Shown here one piece after another: positions 34,196 through 50,589 of a DNA stretch of 64,000 nt. Below the pieces are notes generated by a model, which did no database searches, was not told the DNA's origin, and saw nothing but the letters and a program-made list of their open reading frames with translations. The first letter of the stretch is position 1, and each line of letters opens with the position of its first letter. The position numbers were made by a program, and so were the translations under genes. This stretch comes from Glebionis coronaria (Eukaryota > Streptophyta > Magnoliopsida > Asterales > Asteraceae), in the NCBI GenBank assembly GCA_025667525.1, contig CM046879.1:363400639-363464638 (forward strand), in the 5' to 3' direction.

Positions 34196-34467
34196 TGTTG
34201 GAAACTCACTTTATGTGACGACATTTAAGAATTCCCGTTAGTTATCATAGTCACGCACAGTCAGTCTAGACTAGGCCCTTTGTAAGGTGCGTGACTATAT
34301 ATACCCCTCCTTAGCTTCCAAGGAGGGGTGTTGATTGTATTTTTGTTCATTCAAGGAACACACACATTTCACATTCAACCTCTCTTTCTCTCTCTCTAAG
34401 CCATCAATGGCTTCCACCACCACTTTCAACCACATTAGACCACCGGATCCATTTTAGCTTTTCTACA
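34196..34467 (+). repeat. Lrd 3' LTR
   Basis: 272 bp, nearly identical to the 5' LTR, with TATA box and hairpin at 34295-34328. Preceded by the polypurine tract at 34184-34195. Confidence 0.9.
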
Positions 34468-34990
34468 TAACCATAAACCTAAAAGACATGTCCAACTCAC
34501 AATGGGTGTATGTCGAATGTCTTCATCCCAACTCTTGCTTACAGATGCTCTTTTATATATCCTCACAAGATTCGATCTTGATCCTAATACGGTAATTCTC
34601 AATGATAATCTCTCTGAAGGAAAACGATTTTACAGTTTATTACTAAGGTCAATCATTCAAACATAAAATAACACTTATAGTATTTTGTATCGTTACTTTA
34701 CCTCGTCCCTTCGATTGGGGTGGTACACAGTACTCTCATCAAGATTCGTTCTCAATGACTACTGAGAAAATCTCTAGAAATTTGATGCGAAGCGAGGATC
34801 TTGATAGAGATGATCGATACAGGCACACTGTGTTTACACATCTCCCTTAAAAGATTCAATTTATTCATTGAGAATCTATCATTAACAGGAATGATATTAG
34901 CAGATTTGGTTAGTCTGTCGACGATGACCCAAATTGATTCAAATTCAGATGATGACCTTTGCAATAGCTAGACGTTTACTAATGTATGAG
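34468..34990 (-). pseudogene. pol: Chr-1 integrase remnant
   Basis: Minus-strand frame 34752-34964 has WVIVDRLTKSANIIPVNDRF and HSVPVSIISIKILASHQISR. In gypsy integrases this is VIVDRLTKSAHF and VPVSIISDRD, so the second catalytic Asp region is altered here (SIK for SDR). No open frame joins it to neighbours. Confidence 0.8.
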
Positions 34991-35174
34991 GCGATGTCTG
35001 CCTTCATAATTTGTCATTAGTACAACTTCTTCAGATAAAAATACATTAAATCATAAATGTCATGAATAAAGTACTTATACTTACAAGATTCTAACATAAC
35101 TATATCTCAAAATCTCCATTATTAGGCAACCTCAAGTGGCCTGTTATACATTCAACGCCATCGGCTTCTCAATT

Positions 35175-35369
35175 CTAATGGTTCACATTAGCCGCGAACC
35201 CCTTTTTATTATCTATATTATCCTTCTTACAAGCATTGTTTATTTTTATATTGTTTGGCAATTTATTTTGCACCTTCATTATTAAGGAACATTTCCTAAT
35301 TGGTTCTTTATCTTTTCTATATAATGTGTCAGTAATTACGTTCACTTTCCTAGATGGAATAAATATCAT
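35175..35369 (-). pseudogene. pol: Chr-1 RNase H end / linker remnant
   Basis: PSRKVNVITDTLYRKDKEPI resembles the family motif GKANVVADALSRKEREKPIR that joins RNase H and integrase. Degraded. Confidence 0.6.
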
Positions 35370-36189
35370 GACCGTATTTATTAAACAATTATTTCTTCAC
35401 ATTTTCTATGTTTTAGTTTCGTCTCAACTATCATTTTTTTTTCTGTTTTACTCAATCCGACGTTTAAAGCGTCGATAATTATTACAAGTAATTAAATAAT
35501 AAATATTTAATTTTTTATGAAACGTAAACGTAAAAAGTTTTAAATTTCCTCAGTTTGTCCAATTATATAAAAAAATGTTCAAAATGAATTTGAATTTAAT
35601 TAACACAATTTTTGTTGATTTATCGGAAATAATTAGTAAGATCCGTAAATGCTCGAAAAACCTTCGTTTATTCTTTGGTAAAAATTTTCTTAGTTGAAAA
35701 GCAGAAATTGTCGTTTTAAATTTCAAGTCATGGTTTAAATGGTTTCCTCAATCCCTCTTAGGTTGTCTTGAGGTATACATGAACATTTACCACTAAACAG
35801 GAGTTTAGTTAAATGTTCTGGGTATAAGGGAATAATCCCTTAAAATTTCTTTTTGATTAAACATTTGTCAAAACATATGTGCACTTCCTTTTTGGTAAAA
35901 CCCAAAGTCTCAAATGGCTCAAACTTTTAATGAGTCAATATATTCCATTATCTTATTAATCACACGGTCATTTAATGTAAGGGATTAAGCCTTAAATCAC
36001 ATGTTAAACACTCAAGGTACAGGTTGTCACTATTCGGCCAACACAAGGCAGTATATAAATGATTATTAACTCCTTATTCTTATAAACAAACAAATGGTCC
36101 TTAATGATCACGAGCATGAATTTATCAAATTACAGTCTACACACATGATTCACCAAATTTATGAATACTACATGTGTATTAGTAAATCC

Positions 36190-36620
36190 AAACGACATCA
36201 TGTGAAACTCATAATGTTCATTACAAGTTCTGGATGCAGTAATTGGAATAGATAATCTTTTTCGCGGATGTGAAATTGATGATAACCATGCCGAGGATCA
36301 AAATTTTTTTTAAAACATACGCTAGAACCTCGTAAATTATCGAACAAATTTATCATCTTGGGTAGTGGATATAGATTTTTAATCATCAATTTACCTAGTT
36401 CACGGTAATCAATAAACATAAGGAATGATAACACCATAGCTCTTCATGATGACGAGCTCGGTAGAATAAAATCTTACTCCGACAACTCTCTCAGTTGTAC
36501 GGTAATTCTTTTAATTCAGATGGTGCTGACTTATAGTGCACATGCCATAGGTGCATCATCGGGAATATAATCAATACCAAATTCAACTTTCCTTAATGGC
36601 GAAAGTCTAGGTAATTCACC
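36190..36620 (-). pseudogene. pol: Chr-1 reverse transcriptase remnant
   Basis: In several minus-strand registers: FGIDYIPDDAPM, YKSAPSELKELP, then IDYRELGKLMIKNLYPLPKM, INLFDNLRGSSVCFKKN and DPRHGYHQFHIREKDY. The order matches gypsy RT fingers to the start of the palm. The catalytic box is not visible. Many frameshifts and substitutions show an older, more eroded copy than Tek-3 despite its younger position, so the source element was probably already defective or decay is uneven. Confidence 0.75.
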
Positions 36621-39174
<2,554 letters not shown>

Positions 39175-39358
39175 CCAAGTTATATATATTAAAATAACAC
39201 TTCTCAGTCTGGCCTTGTCGGTAACTCGGGAATTCTTCCGCACCGTTATAGTCAAAATATTTTTAGACATTTTTAGAAAGATGTTTATAATTAAAAGATT
39301 TTGAAATGTTTTATTCAAAAACTTGGTTTTAAAAAATCTTGCGTTCTCTATAACGAGA

Positions 39359-39370
39359 GCTCTGATACCA
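39359..39370 (-). other. Primer binding site of Chr-1 (iMet)
   Basis: Minus strand TGGTATCAGAGC, three bases from the LTR end. Confidence 0.88.
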
Positions 39371-39373
39371 AAC

Positions 39374-42300
39374 TGTAACACCCCCAAATTTATACAATTC
39401 AATACAGCGGAAGACTTGTTGGTGTTACGGGATAGCACATTACTCACATCATAGACAACGCTTAAGAATCGCGTCGTTTAATAATAAAGCATTTCTATTG
39501 ATAAATATCAAATTTACATAGGTCCCAAGTCATATTATTTCATACAAATTTTACAAAACATTTGAATGGAAATTATTAATTAAGTGCGGGCCATGAATCC
39601 TTGTTGTCTTCCCGAGAATTACCTTCAAGTACCTGAGATAAAACATGTTAAAAGAAAAGGTCAGCGAAAACGCGAGTGAATTCATAGAGTTTAATGAAAT
39701 CCATCAATATAACATCGGTATAAAATTATTACCGAAAATAATTTTGTACAAATCGTTGTAATAGGCCATAAAATAGCCAAAGTCATTTTATACAAATCCT
39801 TATCAAAAATCATAATATAGGCTTTTGCCTTCAAAATCATTATACGAACCAATATCGTAAAAACATCATACAATACGTTTTATAACGTTGAGTAAATTTA
39901 AATAAAAACCGTTATATGAACATGGTTATGTAAAACCAAAACACGAACATAACATCAATAATAAGACCCCGTATTGCTAGTCAGGCAATTCATTGTAATT
40001 CAGAGCGTATAGCAGTATTTCGTTATTTGGATTATTATAAGCCGCATGACATTGTTACCTTACTTCAACAAACAACGGGTAGCTAGCCCGAAACTCAATT
40101 TGCCCATCTAAATTAGCGTGTCGTCACAAAGATCACGCTATGGAAATCTTCTCATACAAAAATTCGCTTACCAATCAATGTGGCACGACGGGGATCAACC
40201 GTCAAGGCACGAACTGGGGTGATCGTCCTCAAATAGTACTATTATATGCATAAGCGTCTACCAAATCCCGGTAGTTCACAATTCATGCTAATGGGACTTT
40301 TAGTGACATAACCTAACTTTAATAATCCATTTTATTTCACACATCGGGTCATATAATTATTCATCGGGTCATACAATCATTCGGGTCCAAATCAATAAAT
40401 AAACAAACAATCGGGACAAATGGTGTCCTATTTTATCAAAACTAACATGTTATCTCCCTCGCGGGTTTATAAAACATTTCATAAAAACATTTAAAAGAGT
40501 GCGAGGCTATGAACTACGTTGATGTGGGAAGGCGGTTATCGGCGATTCGGATGTACGGTGCGTGCTTCAATCACGAAAACCTAGACAAATAATACTCGTC
40601 TTAGACTTTTGTCTAATGACTTTATAAAAATAACAATTATGTATACATATGATGATTTTGTAAACATGATGATGATCAAGTGGGATTGTACATTTTTACT
40701 CATTCATTATAGTGTTTATGTATTGGTAATTTTCAAGACTAGTTACACTAGTTCAACTTGTTTACATTTTGAGGCCCAATGGGCCCATTACAAGCCCAAT
40801 ATATTATATTAGCCCAATTATACTTTTATTATCAGTATTATACTTTACATGTTGGTCACAAATGGGTTAAGCCCAATAAGTAAGTTTATAAGTGTTTTAC
40901 TAACTAGTCGGGTTTATAATCCAATAATGCTAACTTAGCCCGTTAATGTCCGTATGTTATATAGCTCGGGTTTTATCGGTTTTTACTTGTTATATAAGTT
41001 CATATATCAGTATGTGAGTTTATAATAGTTTACATTAGACGGGTACGACCGTCTAAGTTTTATTTGACAAAAACGTTACTTTTTCGGTTTTAGCCGAAAA
41101 GACGTAAAACTTAGTATATAGTTTTTTTATAACTTGGAAAAACATTTATACTTGTAAATTATATAACATGTCCCATTTTGATATCAATATTTATATTACT
41201 CTTTTTATTATAATTATTATCAACTAGTGGAATTTGTATTTATATATATTTTATATAAATTTTTTAGTGCTTATATTATATATTATTTATACAAAATCAG
41301 TCCTAAAAATCTAGTTTACTAAAATGGTCATATCTAGAGTTCTACATGGAGATAGAACCCCAAATTTTTATCACAGAAACTACATGATATGTGCTTCATT
41401 TTATTCCAGTATATCTACTGATGAATCAATCTCTAAGTATTTTATAAAATTCTTCCAAAACAGTGTAGGCAGATTTGCACTCTAAACTTGTTTTGATCAT
41501 ATCTCACTCATTTTGATGTTTCCATTGCATGGCCAACTCTCACCATGTGTATAACACTTAATACTTACTTTATATTGATTCCAATTTACCATTATATCAG
41601 TTTAACATTTGGTTACCTACTGTTTTTATACAACCATCATATTTAGCAAGATTTTAACCATTTTACCTATGGTTTTCCATCTTTTTAACCATGTTTATCA
41701 AATCTATCAACACCAAATCCCCACATAATATTTTTAATCATCATTCATCATCATATACATATACATAAATAAAGAAATTACAAGATTATATAATCAAAAT
41801 AACAAGAGGATAGGAAGAAACAATCTCTATACTACCAATAGTGATGAAAAGATGAGTTTTTGATGAACAAGACTTGGTTCTTGTTACCAAATCTTCTACT
41901 TTAGAATGGAAACTTTTGGGTCCTTTGAATGGATGAACACCTCCAAGAAATCAGCCCTTGAACCTCATGAAAACTCCTTTTTAGTTGTTAAGATCACCTC
42001 AAATCATCATGTGTTAAATGGGTTATCATCATATGCAAGTTATACATATGATTTGTGGTTAAGATTTTTGATCAATGATGGTGTTTTTGATGTATATGGG
42101 ACGTTCAAGGAGAGAGTAGAGAGAAAATAAAGTGGTTTGCATGTATGAAAATGAGAGAAATGGTTTTGGGAGCTTGTTTTGTGGTTTGGTTGTTTTGGTC
42201 AAATGTAGGGGACATGTGTCCATTACCTTGTATAAAAGTGACACCAAGGGGGGTTGTAGCTTAGTCTTGCCTTTTTATTTAGTAAGGGTGGGACAAGTGT

Positions 42301-42821
42301 CCCACTTGTCTTATCTCCACTAATTTACGGGTACTCCTCGATTCTAGTTTCCTCGATTTGCGTGCCCTCGGGTCGTTTTACGAAAAACGTTTTTATAAAT
42401 TATGAATCAACGACACAAAATGAATCTAATAAAAATTGTCTCGTCAAAAACGGAGTTCGAAAACGTAAATACGTAATCCTAAGGTTTCCGGTTTAGTCGT
42501 AAAGGACATTAAATTAAAAATCGTAAGTCCTAATCTCTTCTCGTAAATTTGTGAGTTTATGAACGAACTCAAAATTGAAATCCAAAATAATATTTACGGA
42601 TAAATTTATTTCCTGATATGTCGAACTGTCACCAAAAACGGTGTATGTAAACGTAAGCACGTAACGTAGAATCCTCCGGTTTAGACGTAGTCGATGCTAC
42701 TTCAAGACGTAAATCCAAATTACTTCCCAAAAATAAGCGAGTTCATAATATAACATTAAAATAACGTTTTTAAATAATACTTGAGAATAAAATATCAACC
42801 ATAAATTGACGGATTGTCACA
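39374..42821 (-). repeat. Chr-1 5' LTR
   Basis: 3448 bp, TGTAACACCCCC to GGATTGTCACA, followed by ACATA. Includes the 75-bp segment missing from the 3' LTR. That segment lies beside an inverted repeat GTGGGACA/TGTCCCAC (42286-42303). Confidence 0.9.
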
Positions 42822-42826
42822 ACATA

Positions 42827-42960
42827 TATATGTATGTATGAAAATAATGAATGCATGAAAACCGACTGTCAGTTCTAGGAAGACCATAGTGACTACCCAC
42901 TAATCACAGGTCATGTTTTGAGAGCCTACAAGTCGAAGCCTTGGCTCTGATATCATTATT
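42827..42960 (-). other. Tek-3 leader start and primer site
   Basis: Minus strand TGATATCAGAGCC (42943-42955) is the iMet primer site with one G-to-A change. After it come AAAACATGACCTGTGATTAG and GTCTTCCTAGAACT, matching Tek-1 11800-11850. This is the part of the leader on the other side of Chr-1. Confidence 0.8.
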
Positions 42961-45871
42961 TTAACACCCATTTTGATCAATGGAATGTCACGCGTGATTA
43001 TGGCGTGTCATCAAAGCATACAAGGATAAATGTCTAAACATTACATGACCATAAAGGAAATACCAGAATCAAACATCGGTATCCCAAAACAAGAACTCAT
43101 CACACACAAACATAAGTACTGTAAGAGAAAGGACGAAACAATGTCCATAGAAATGAGTATCAAAGTATAGATAAATGAATAAAGTAAAGAATGCTAGAAA
43201 GCTTCCAGTCCATATGCACGTACGCTTAAAGTCTACGAGCGTCCCTGAGTACCTGCCGTTTTGGGAACATGAAAAGGAAAACGACTGAGAAATACGCTCA
43301 GTGCACGGATATATAAGAATAGCATGGATAGTATAAGCATATAAACATGAAACAGCGGAAGAAACTAAGTCCTGGATAACCTGGTTATATCTTAGTAAAA
43401 CTGGTTTTATGGTTTGAAAAGCCTTATGTTTATCTTGTAAAAATTGTTTAACATATTTTACCATTAGCCAATATAGGTCATGAAATATCAACGTGCATGA
43501 ATACTTGGAGGGGTGACCTCGTCATGCAAATTAGAGGGGCTGCCTCTAATTTAATATACTGGTTTTTGGTAGGAGGGATCAGCTCCTTGTGAAGGATGCA
43601 AGGCACACATCACATTCACACTAAGTAATCTGCTGAAAACATGTAACTAGGATGCACCCATACGCCCCACCTGATAATATAATAAATGGCCAAAAGCTGA
43701 AAGGGACGCCACGAGCTATCACTCCACCGTGGTAAAGTCATAACACTGGTGCCTCCAGTGTTATGGCTATGGTACCTCCATAACTAGGTGAAACTGGTCA
43801 TGCATGTATATGGCTTTAGGTATTCTAATTAAACATAAGCAATTCAAAAACATATAAAACATATACTGGGGAAAAAAGTTGGCTGCATATGGGAAATCCT
43901 AATAAGGAAAGAATTTCCATACTGAAAGGACGGAGAATACGTACCTTATGTCCAGTGAACGAAGAAGACGAACGAAAGAGAGTCCTACTTCGGTATCACT
44001 AACGCTACATAAATACATATGTGTATAAGTATCTGATTACTGAGTACGTAACTGGTTGTATATCATGTCTTAACTTGTTTTATATGTTCATGTCATGTTT
44101 TACTGTTTAAGCTTTATACTGTGTTTATCATATATTCTGTCTATTCTGATTAAGTATTACTTGTATTTCATGTATTATTATACTTGTTGTGTAATAATAA
44201 GTAACTTTCTAAAAATAGCAGGTTTCCTAAAATAGAAAGTTTCGAAAAAAAGAAAGTTCCCAAAAATAGAAAGTTTTCAAAAATAGAAAGTTTCAAAAAT
44301 AGAATGTTTCTAAAAATAGAAAGTTTCCAAAAATAGAAAGTTTCCAAAAATAGAATTACTGCTTAAAATAGATAAGTTTCTAAAAATAGAAAGTTTCCAT
44401 GAATAGATTAGCTGCCTTACATAAATAAGTTTCTAAAAATAGAAAGTTTCCATAGTTATATATAAGCTGGATAATTAAGCTAATTATATAAGCTTAAGTG
44501 TTTACTGATTAATATTCTAAGTCATGTTATCATATAGTATGGTTTATTAATTATTTCATGTAACTTAAATAACTATAGGTTAAAGTATTTAATTAAATGT
44601 AACATGATTTAGTTAAATAAAGGTTAAATTAACACTTAGGTTAAAACATGTATTATTATCTATCAATAATATAACCTAAGTCATGTAAATTAATTAATTA
44701 TAAGTCATGGTTTTAATAAGTAATTAATTATATACTCTAATTAAAAGATAAATACTTAGGTTAAAATTCATGAATTAATAATTAAATTAATAACCTAAAT
44801 CATGTAAATTAAATTAATCATGTTCATGCTTTTAATCAATTTAATTTAAATCTTGTAAAAATAATATATGTAAAAATAATAAACTTGAAAAATAAATCAT
44901 GAACTGGACCGTGTTTAAAACCCACGAACCGAACCCGAATCACCACCATACCCCGACCTAGGTCGGGGTTTCCCCTTGCCTTGTTGCTGTCGTAACACCA
45001 CCACCACCAAACCGAGACCTTAAGGTCTCGGTGGTGTGAGTTTAAGCCAAGCCGAGACCCCCTTGGGGCTCGGTTAGGCGTCGGCCAAACAACAAACACC
45101 CCTAAACCCATAATTTATTTAACACCATGATTAATAACATGATTAATAACATGATTAATTACTTGTTTTTAATTAGTTTATAAAAAACATTCATGATTTT
45201 ATGTGATTAGAAAATCAAAACATAATATAAAAGAGATTAGGGTTTATAACGATTATGTGAATCAAATAGGATGAACACACGAATGATCCTTGCAATTTAT
45301 CTAACACCAAAATCAAACCGAATCACCCCTTGGTGATGTTAAACCTGGCGGCCAAAAGGGAACCAAAGGAAGAACTAGGGTTTTAATTATTTTCCAACTT
45401 CTGTTAAAATGAAATATGTTTTCCCTTTTTCCCTAGTTAGTAAATTTTACATGGGCTTGGCCCATGTGTCTTGTTGTGTCCGCGGTTATGGGGCCCACAT
45501 GGGGTAACCCGAACATTTCTTGTGTCTAAAATATAAGTGTGTTCTCGTGTTCGTAATTTACGTGATTTAATTAGTTATCGATCATGACTTAATATATTTA
45601 TTCGTGATCGCAATAAATATACATACATACGTAATATTAAGCTCGTGATTAATTTATGTTCATGACTTTATGTTCGTATGTTCGTGATTATAATTATTAT
45701 TGAAATAATTATCATGTGTTAATATGTAACAAATACTTATCGTGTTATAACACGTACGTAATACTTGTAATTCTTGTACGTGAAACATAAACATTTTATA
45801 AAAGGAAATTTCTAATCATGTACGTACGATCGTAAGGGTACTATTCATGGTAAAAGCATGCGGGTTTTACA
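42961..45871 (-). repeat. Tek-3 5' LTR
   Basis: 2911 bp, TTAACACCCATTTTG to GCGGGTTTTACA, followed by TTATT. Contains the tandem array (44200-44455) and the palindrome (45011-45032). An insertion of about 40 bp near 45270-45310 (CGAATGATCCTTGC...) is absent from the 3' LTR. Confidence 0.92.
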
Positions 45872-45876
45872 TTATT

Positions 45877-46021
45877 AGTTTAGTTGCAATATACCTTGTT
45901 CATATTGTGTATAAGAAGGTTTCACATAATTACTTAAGTCTAAATTTTGAAAAGGATTTATAAACCTATCTTTAACAAGTAAATTTAAGAAACTATTCAA
46001 CCCCCCCTTCTAGTTTCTACA
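45877..46021 (+). mobile_element. Sir 5' LTR, right part
   Basis: Continues the LTR interrupted at 18860. It ends with ACCCCCCCTTCTAGTTTCTACA-type sequence, typical of SIRE-like LTR ends, at 46021. Confidence 0.8.
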
Positions 46022-46023
46022 AT

Positions 46024-46035
46024 TGGTATCAGCGC
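46024..46035 (+). other. Primer binding site of Sir
   Basis: TGGTATCAGCGC, two bases after the LTR. An iMet-type site with AGCGC in place of the usual AGAGC. Confidence 0.8.
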
Positions 46036-46089
46036 GTGGTTGCTAAATCCTTTTTAAAATATATTTTATTTTAAAACTTGAATCGATCT

Positions 46090-46571
46090 ATGGATTCCAA
46101 CAAGTATATAGAAGGGCAATCCATGGAAAGACCACCTCTTTTTGCAACTGATAGTTTTATTTATTAGAAAAATAGATTTGAGACTTATGTGAAATCAAAA
46201 GATTTAGATCTTAGGCATGTTATTACCAATGGTGATTTTTTGCCTTATCAATATAATGAAGTTTCTAAAAGCAAAGAGATAGTCACTTTTGACAAAGCTA
46301 ATGATGATACTAAAAGGAAACTTGCTAAAAATAATTAGGCTAAAATGGTGATTTATAATGCTTTACCAAAGAAAGAGTACGAAATGATTTTTATGTTTGA
46401 AACCGCTAAAAATATTTTGAACACTCTTTTAGTAACCAACCAAGGTAATAGCCAAGTTAAAGAAAGTAAAATCGATCTTATTGTTCAACAATATGAACAA
46501 TTTGTCATCTTAGAAGATGAAACTATTGATAGTGCATTTGCTAGATTTAACACTATTATTACTAGTCTAAA
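46090..46571 (+). pseudogene. gag: Sir gag, 5' part (SIRE/Maximus-like copia)
   Basis: Frame from ATG 46090: MDSNKYIEGQSMERPPLFAT, then NRFETYVKSKDLDLRHVITN, KMVIYNALPKKEYEMIFMFE and GNSQVKESKIDLIVQQYEQF, up to FARFNTIITSLN. This is the copia gag polypeptide of SIRE-like elements. Two in-frame TAG codons (46165 and 46336) sit where relatives have W and a polar residue. The gene is cut at 46571 by Chr-2. The zinc knuckle and pol lie outside the window. Confidence 0.88.
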
Positions 46572-49500
46572 TGTGACAATCCGCCAATTTATGGTTGATA
46601 TTTTATTCTCAAGTTATATTTAAAAACATTATTTTAATGTTATATTATGAACTCACTTATTTTGGGAAGAAATTTGGGTTTACGTCTTGAAGTAGCATCG
46701 ACTACCTCTAAACCAGAGGATTATACGTTACGTGCTCACGTTTACATACACCGTCTTTGGTGACAGTCCGACATTTCAGAAAATAAATTTGTCCGTGAAA
46801 ATTATTTTGAGATTTTAAATTTGTGTTGGTTCATAAACTCACAAATTTACGAGAAGAGACTAGGACTTACGATTATAATTTAACGTCCTTTACGACTAAA
46901 CCGGAAACCTTAGGATTACGTATTTACGTTTTCGAACTCCGTTTTTGATGAGACAATTTTTATTAGATTCGTTTTGTGTCGTTGATTCATAATTTATAAA
47001 AACGTTTTTCGTAAAACGACCCGAGGGCATGCAAATCGAGGAAACTAGAATCGAGGAGTACCCGTAAATTAATAGAGATGGGACAAGTTTACACTTTCCC
47101 ACCCCTATACAAGTGGCATCCAAGAGTACACAACACACTCTTGATGTGTCAAGTTTACTTAAGTAAACAAGGACACTTTCCTTCTTTCTTTCGAAACCAC
47201 TAGCTACACAAAACTAGCTAAACCATGAAACCATTTCACATACATGCAAAAACTCCATTTTCTCTCTTCCTCTCTCTCTATGAACGTCTACCACCACCAC
47301 AATCATCATCATACACCAAAAATTTAACCTCAAATCTTATGTATAAGTTACATATGATGATAACCTATTGAAGACATGAAGATTGGAGGTGATCTTAACA
47401 ACTAAAAAGGAGTTTCCATGGATCTTAGGGGCTGATTTTCAAGAAGATAATCATGCACATTAAGATATCAAGGAGTTCATTTGCCAAGTTAAAGATGTGA
47501 TAACAAGAACCAAGTCTTGTTCATCCAAAAACTCATCATTTCATCACTTTGGTGGTGTAGAGATTGTTCTTCCTATCATTTTATTATTTTGAATATGTAA
47601 TCTTGTATTTTCTTTATTTATGTATATGTATATGATGATGAATGATGATTAAAAATATTATGTGGGGATTTGGTGTTGATAGATTTGATAAACATGGGTA
47701 AAAAGATGGAAAACCACATGTAAAATGGTTAAAATCTTGCTAAATATGATGGCTGTATAAAAACAATAAGTAACCAAATGATAAACTGATAAAATGGCAT
47801 AGTGGAATCAATTTAAAGTAAGTAATAGGTGTTGTACACATGTGAGAGTTGGCCATACAATGGAATCATAAAAATGAGTGAGATATGATCAAAACAAGTT
47901 TAGAGTGCCAATCTGCCTACACTGTTTTGGACGAATTTATTAAAATATTTAGAGGTTGATTCATCAGTAGCTATACAGGAATAAAATGAAGCACATATCA
48001 TGTAGTTTCTTTGATAAATATTTGAGGTCCTATCTCATTATAGAACTCTAGATATGGACATTTTAGTGGATTGAAAATTTAGGACAGATTTGATAAAATA
48101 AATAGTATATAATATAAGCACTCAAAATTTTGTATCTATAAAATATACATATATAAAACCCACTAGTTGCTAATAATAATTATAAATAAAGAGTTATATA
48201 TATATTGATATTAAAATGGGACATGTTATATAAATTACAAGTATAAATGTTTTTCCAAGTTATAAAACTATATACCTAAATTTTACGTCTTTTCGGCTAG
48301 TACCGTAAAATTAACGTTTTTCGTCAATTAAAACTTAGACGATCGGACCCATCTAATGTAAACTTTTTAAAAGTCATATACTGATATATAAGTACCTAAT
48401 ACACGTAAAAACCGATAAAACCCGAACTATATAACATACGGATATTAACGGGCTAAGTTAGCATTATTGGACTATTAATCCAACGAAATGGGCTAAACAC
48501 TTATAAATTTACTTATTGGGCTTAACCCACTTGGGCCCAACATATAAAGTATAATACTGATAATAAAAGTATAAAATGGATTAATACAAGTTAATGGACT
48601 TATAATAGGCTTATTGGACCTAAAACATGTAAATAGGTAAAACTAGTAAACTAGTATAAAAGTTATCAACACATAACACTAAAATGAGTAAATGAGAATG
48701 TATAAACCCACTTGATCATCATCATATGCATAAAATCATCATATGTATACATAATTGTTGTTTTTATAAAGTCATTGGACAAAAGTCTAAGACGAGTATT
48801 ATTTGTCTAGGTTTCCGTGATTGAAGCACGTACCGTACATCCGAATTGCCGATAACCCGCCTTCCCACATCAACGTGAGTTCATAGCCTCGCACTCTTTT
48901 AAATGTTTTTATGAAATGTTTTATAAACCCGCGAGGGAGATAACATGTTAGTTTTTATGAAATAGGACACTAGTTGTCCCGATTGTTTGTTTATTGATTT
49001 GGACCCGAATGATTGTATGACCCAATGAATGATTATATGACCTGATGTGTGAAATGAAATGGATTATTAAAGTTAGGTTATGTCACTAAAAGTCCCATTA
49101 GCATGAATTGTGAACTACCAGGATTTGGTAGACGCTTATGCATATAATAGTACTATTTGGGGACGATCACCCCAGTTCGCGCCTTGACGGTTGATCCCCG
49201 TCGTGCCACATTGATTGGTAAGCGAATTTATGTATAAGAAGATTTACACAAGCGTGATTATTGTGACGACACGCTAATTTAGATGGGCAAATGAGTTTCG
49301 GGTTAGCTACCCGTTGTTTGTTGTAGTAAGGTAACAATGTCATGCGGCTTATAATAATCCAATTAACGAAATACTGCTATACGCACCGAATTATGATATA
49401 TTTCCTGACTAGAAATACGGGGTCTTATTATTGATTTTATGTTCGTGTTTTGGTTTTACATAACCGTATTCATATAATGGTTTTTATTTAACTATATACA

Positions 49501-50016
49501 ACGTTATAAAACGTATTGTATGATGTTTTTAACGACAATGGTTCGTATAATGATTTTGAAGGCGAAAGCCTATATTATGATTTTGACGAGGATTTGTATA
49601 AAATGACTTTGGCTATTTTATGGCCTATTACAAAGATTTGTAAAAAATGATTTTCGGTAATAATTTTATACCGATGTTATATTGTTGGATTTTATTAAAC
49701 TCTATGAATTCACTCGGCGTTATCGCTGACTTTTTCTTTTAACATGTTTTATCTCAGGTACTTGAAGGTAATTCTCGGGAAGACAACAAGAATTCATGGC
49801 CCACACTTAAACAATAATTTCCATTCAAATGCTTTGTAAAACCTGTATGAAATACAATGACTTGGGACCAATGTAAATTTGATATTTGTGAATGGAAATG
49901 CTTTATAATTAAAAGACGCGATTTTTAAGCGTTGTCTATGATGTGAGTAATGTGCTATCCCGTAACACCAACGAGTCTTCCGCTGTATTGAATTGTGTAA
50001 AATTGGGGGTGTTACA
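46572..50016 (+). mobile_element. Chr-2 5' LTR
   Basis: 3445 bp, reverse-oriented relative of the Chr-1 LTRs: TGTGACAATCCGCC to GGGGGTGTTACA. CTAAA at 46567-46571 is the presumed target duplication. It diverges from the Chr-1 LTRs more than those do from each other. Near 47090-47200 it carries TATACAAGTGG and sequence that aligns with the segment deleted from the Chr-1 3' LTR. Confidence 0.88.
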
Positions 50017-50019
50017 GTT

Positions 50020-50031
50020 TGGTACCAGAGC
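50020..50031 (+). other. Primer binding site of Chr-2
   Basis: TGGTACCAGAGC, three bases after the LTR, one change from the iMet site TGGTATCAGAGC. Confidence 0.85.

Positions 50032-50589
<558 letters not shown>

Larger units (their letters stand above)
30522..34467 (+). mobile_element. Lrd: young non-autonomous LTR element
   Basis: 3946 bp with 272-bp LTRs (30522-30793 and 34196-34467) that differ, as far as I can see, at one position (CTTTCCACC against CTTTCAACC). The primer site TGGCATCAGAGCC follows the left LTR, and the polypurine tract CATGGGGGAAGAT precedes the right. The 3.4-kb interior has no gag or pol. The long frame 30795-31451 does not start with ATG and has no known domain. No clear target duplication is seen (ATAGG left, TAACC right). 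Confidence 0.85.

Noticed and set aside
30522..34467. Target duplication of Lrd
   Set aside because: ATAGG on the left and TAACC on the right do not match; I do not claim one, although the LTRs, primer site and polypurine tract are clear.
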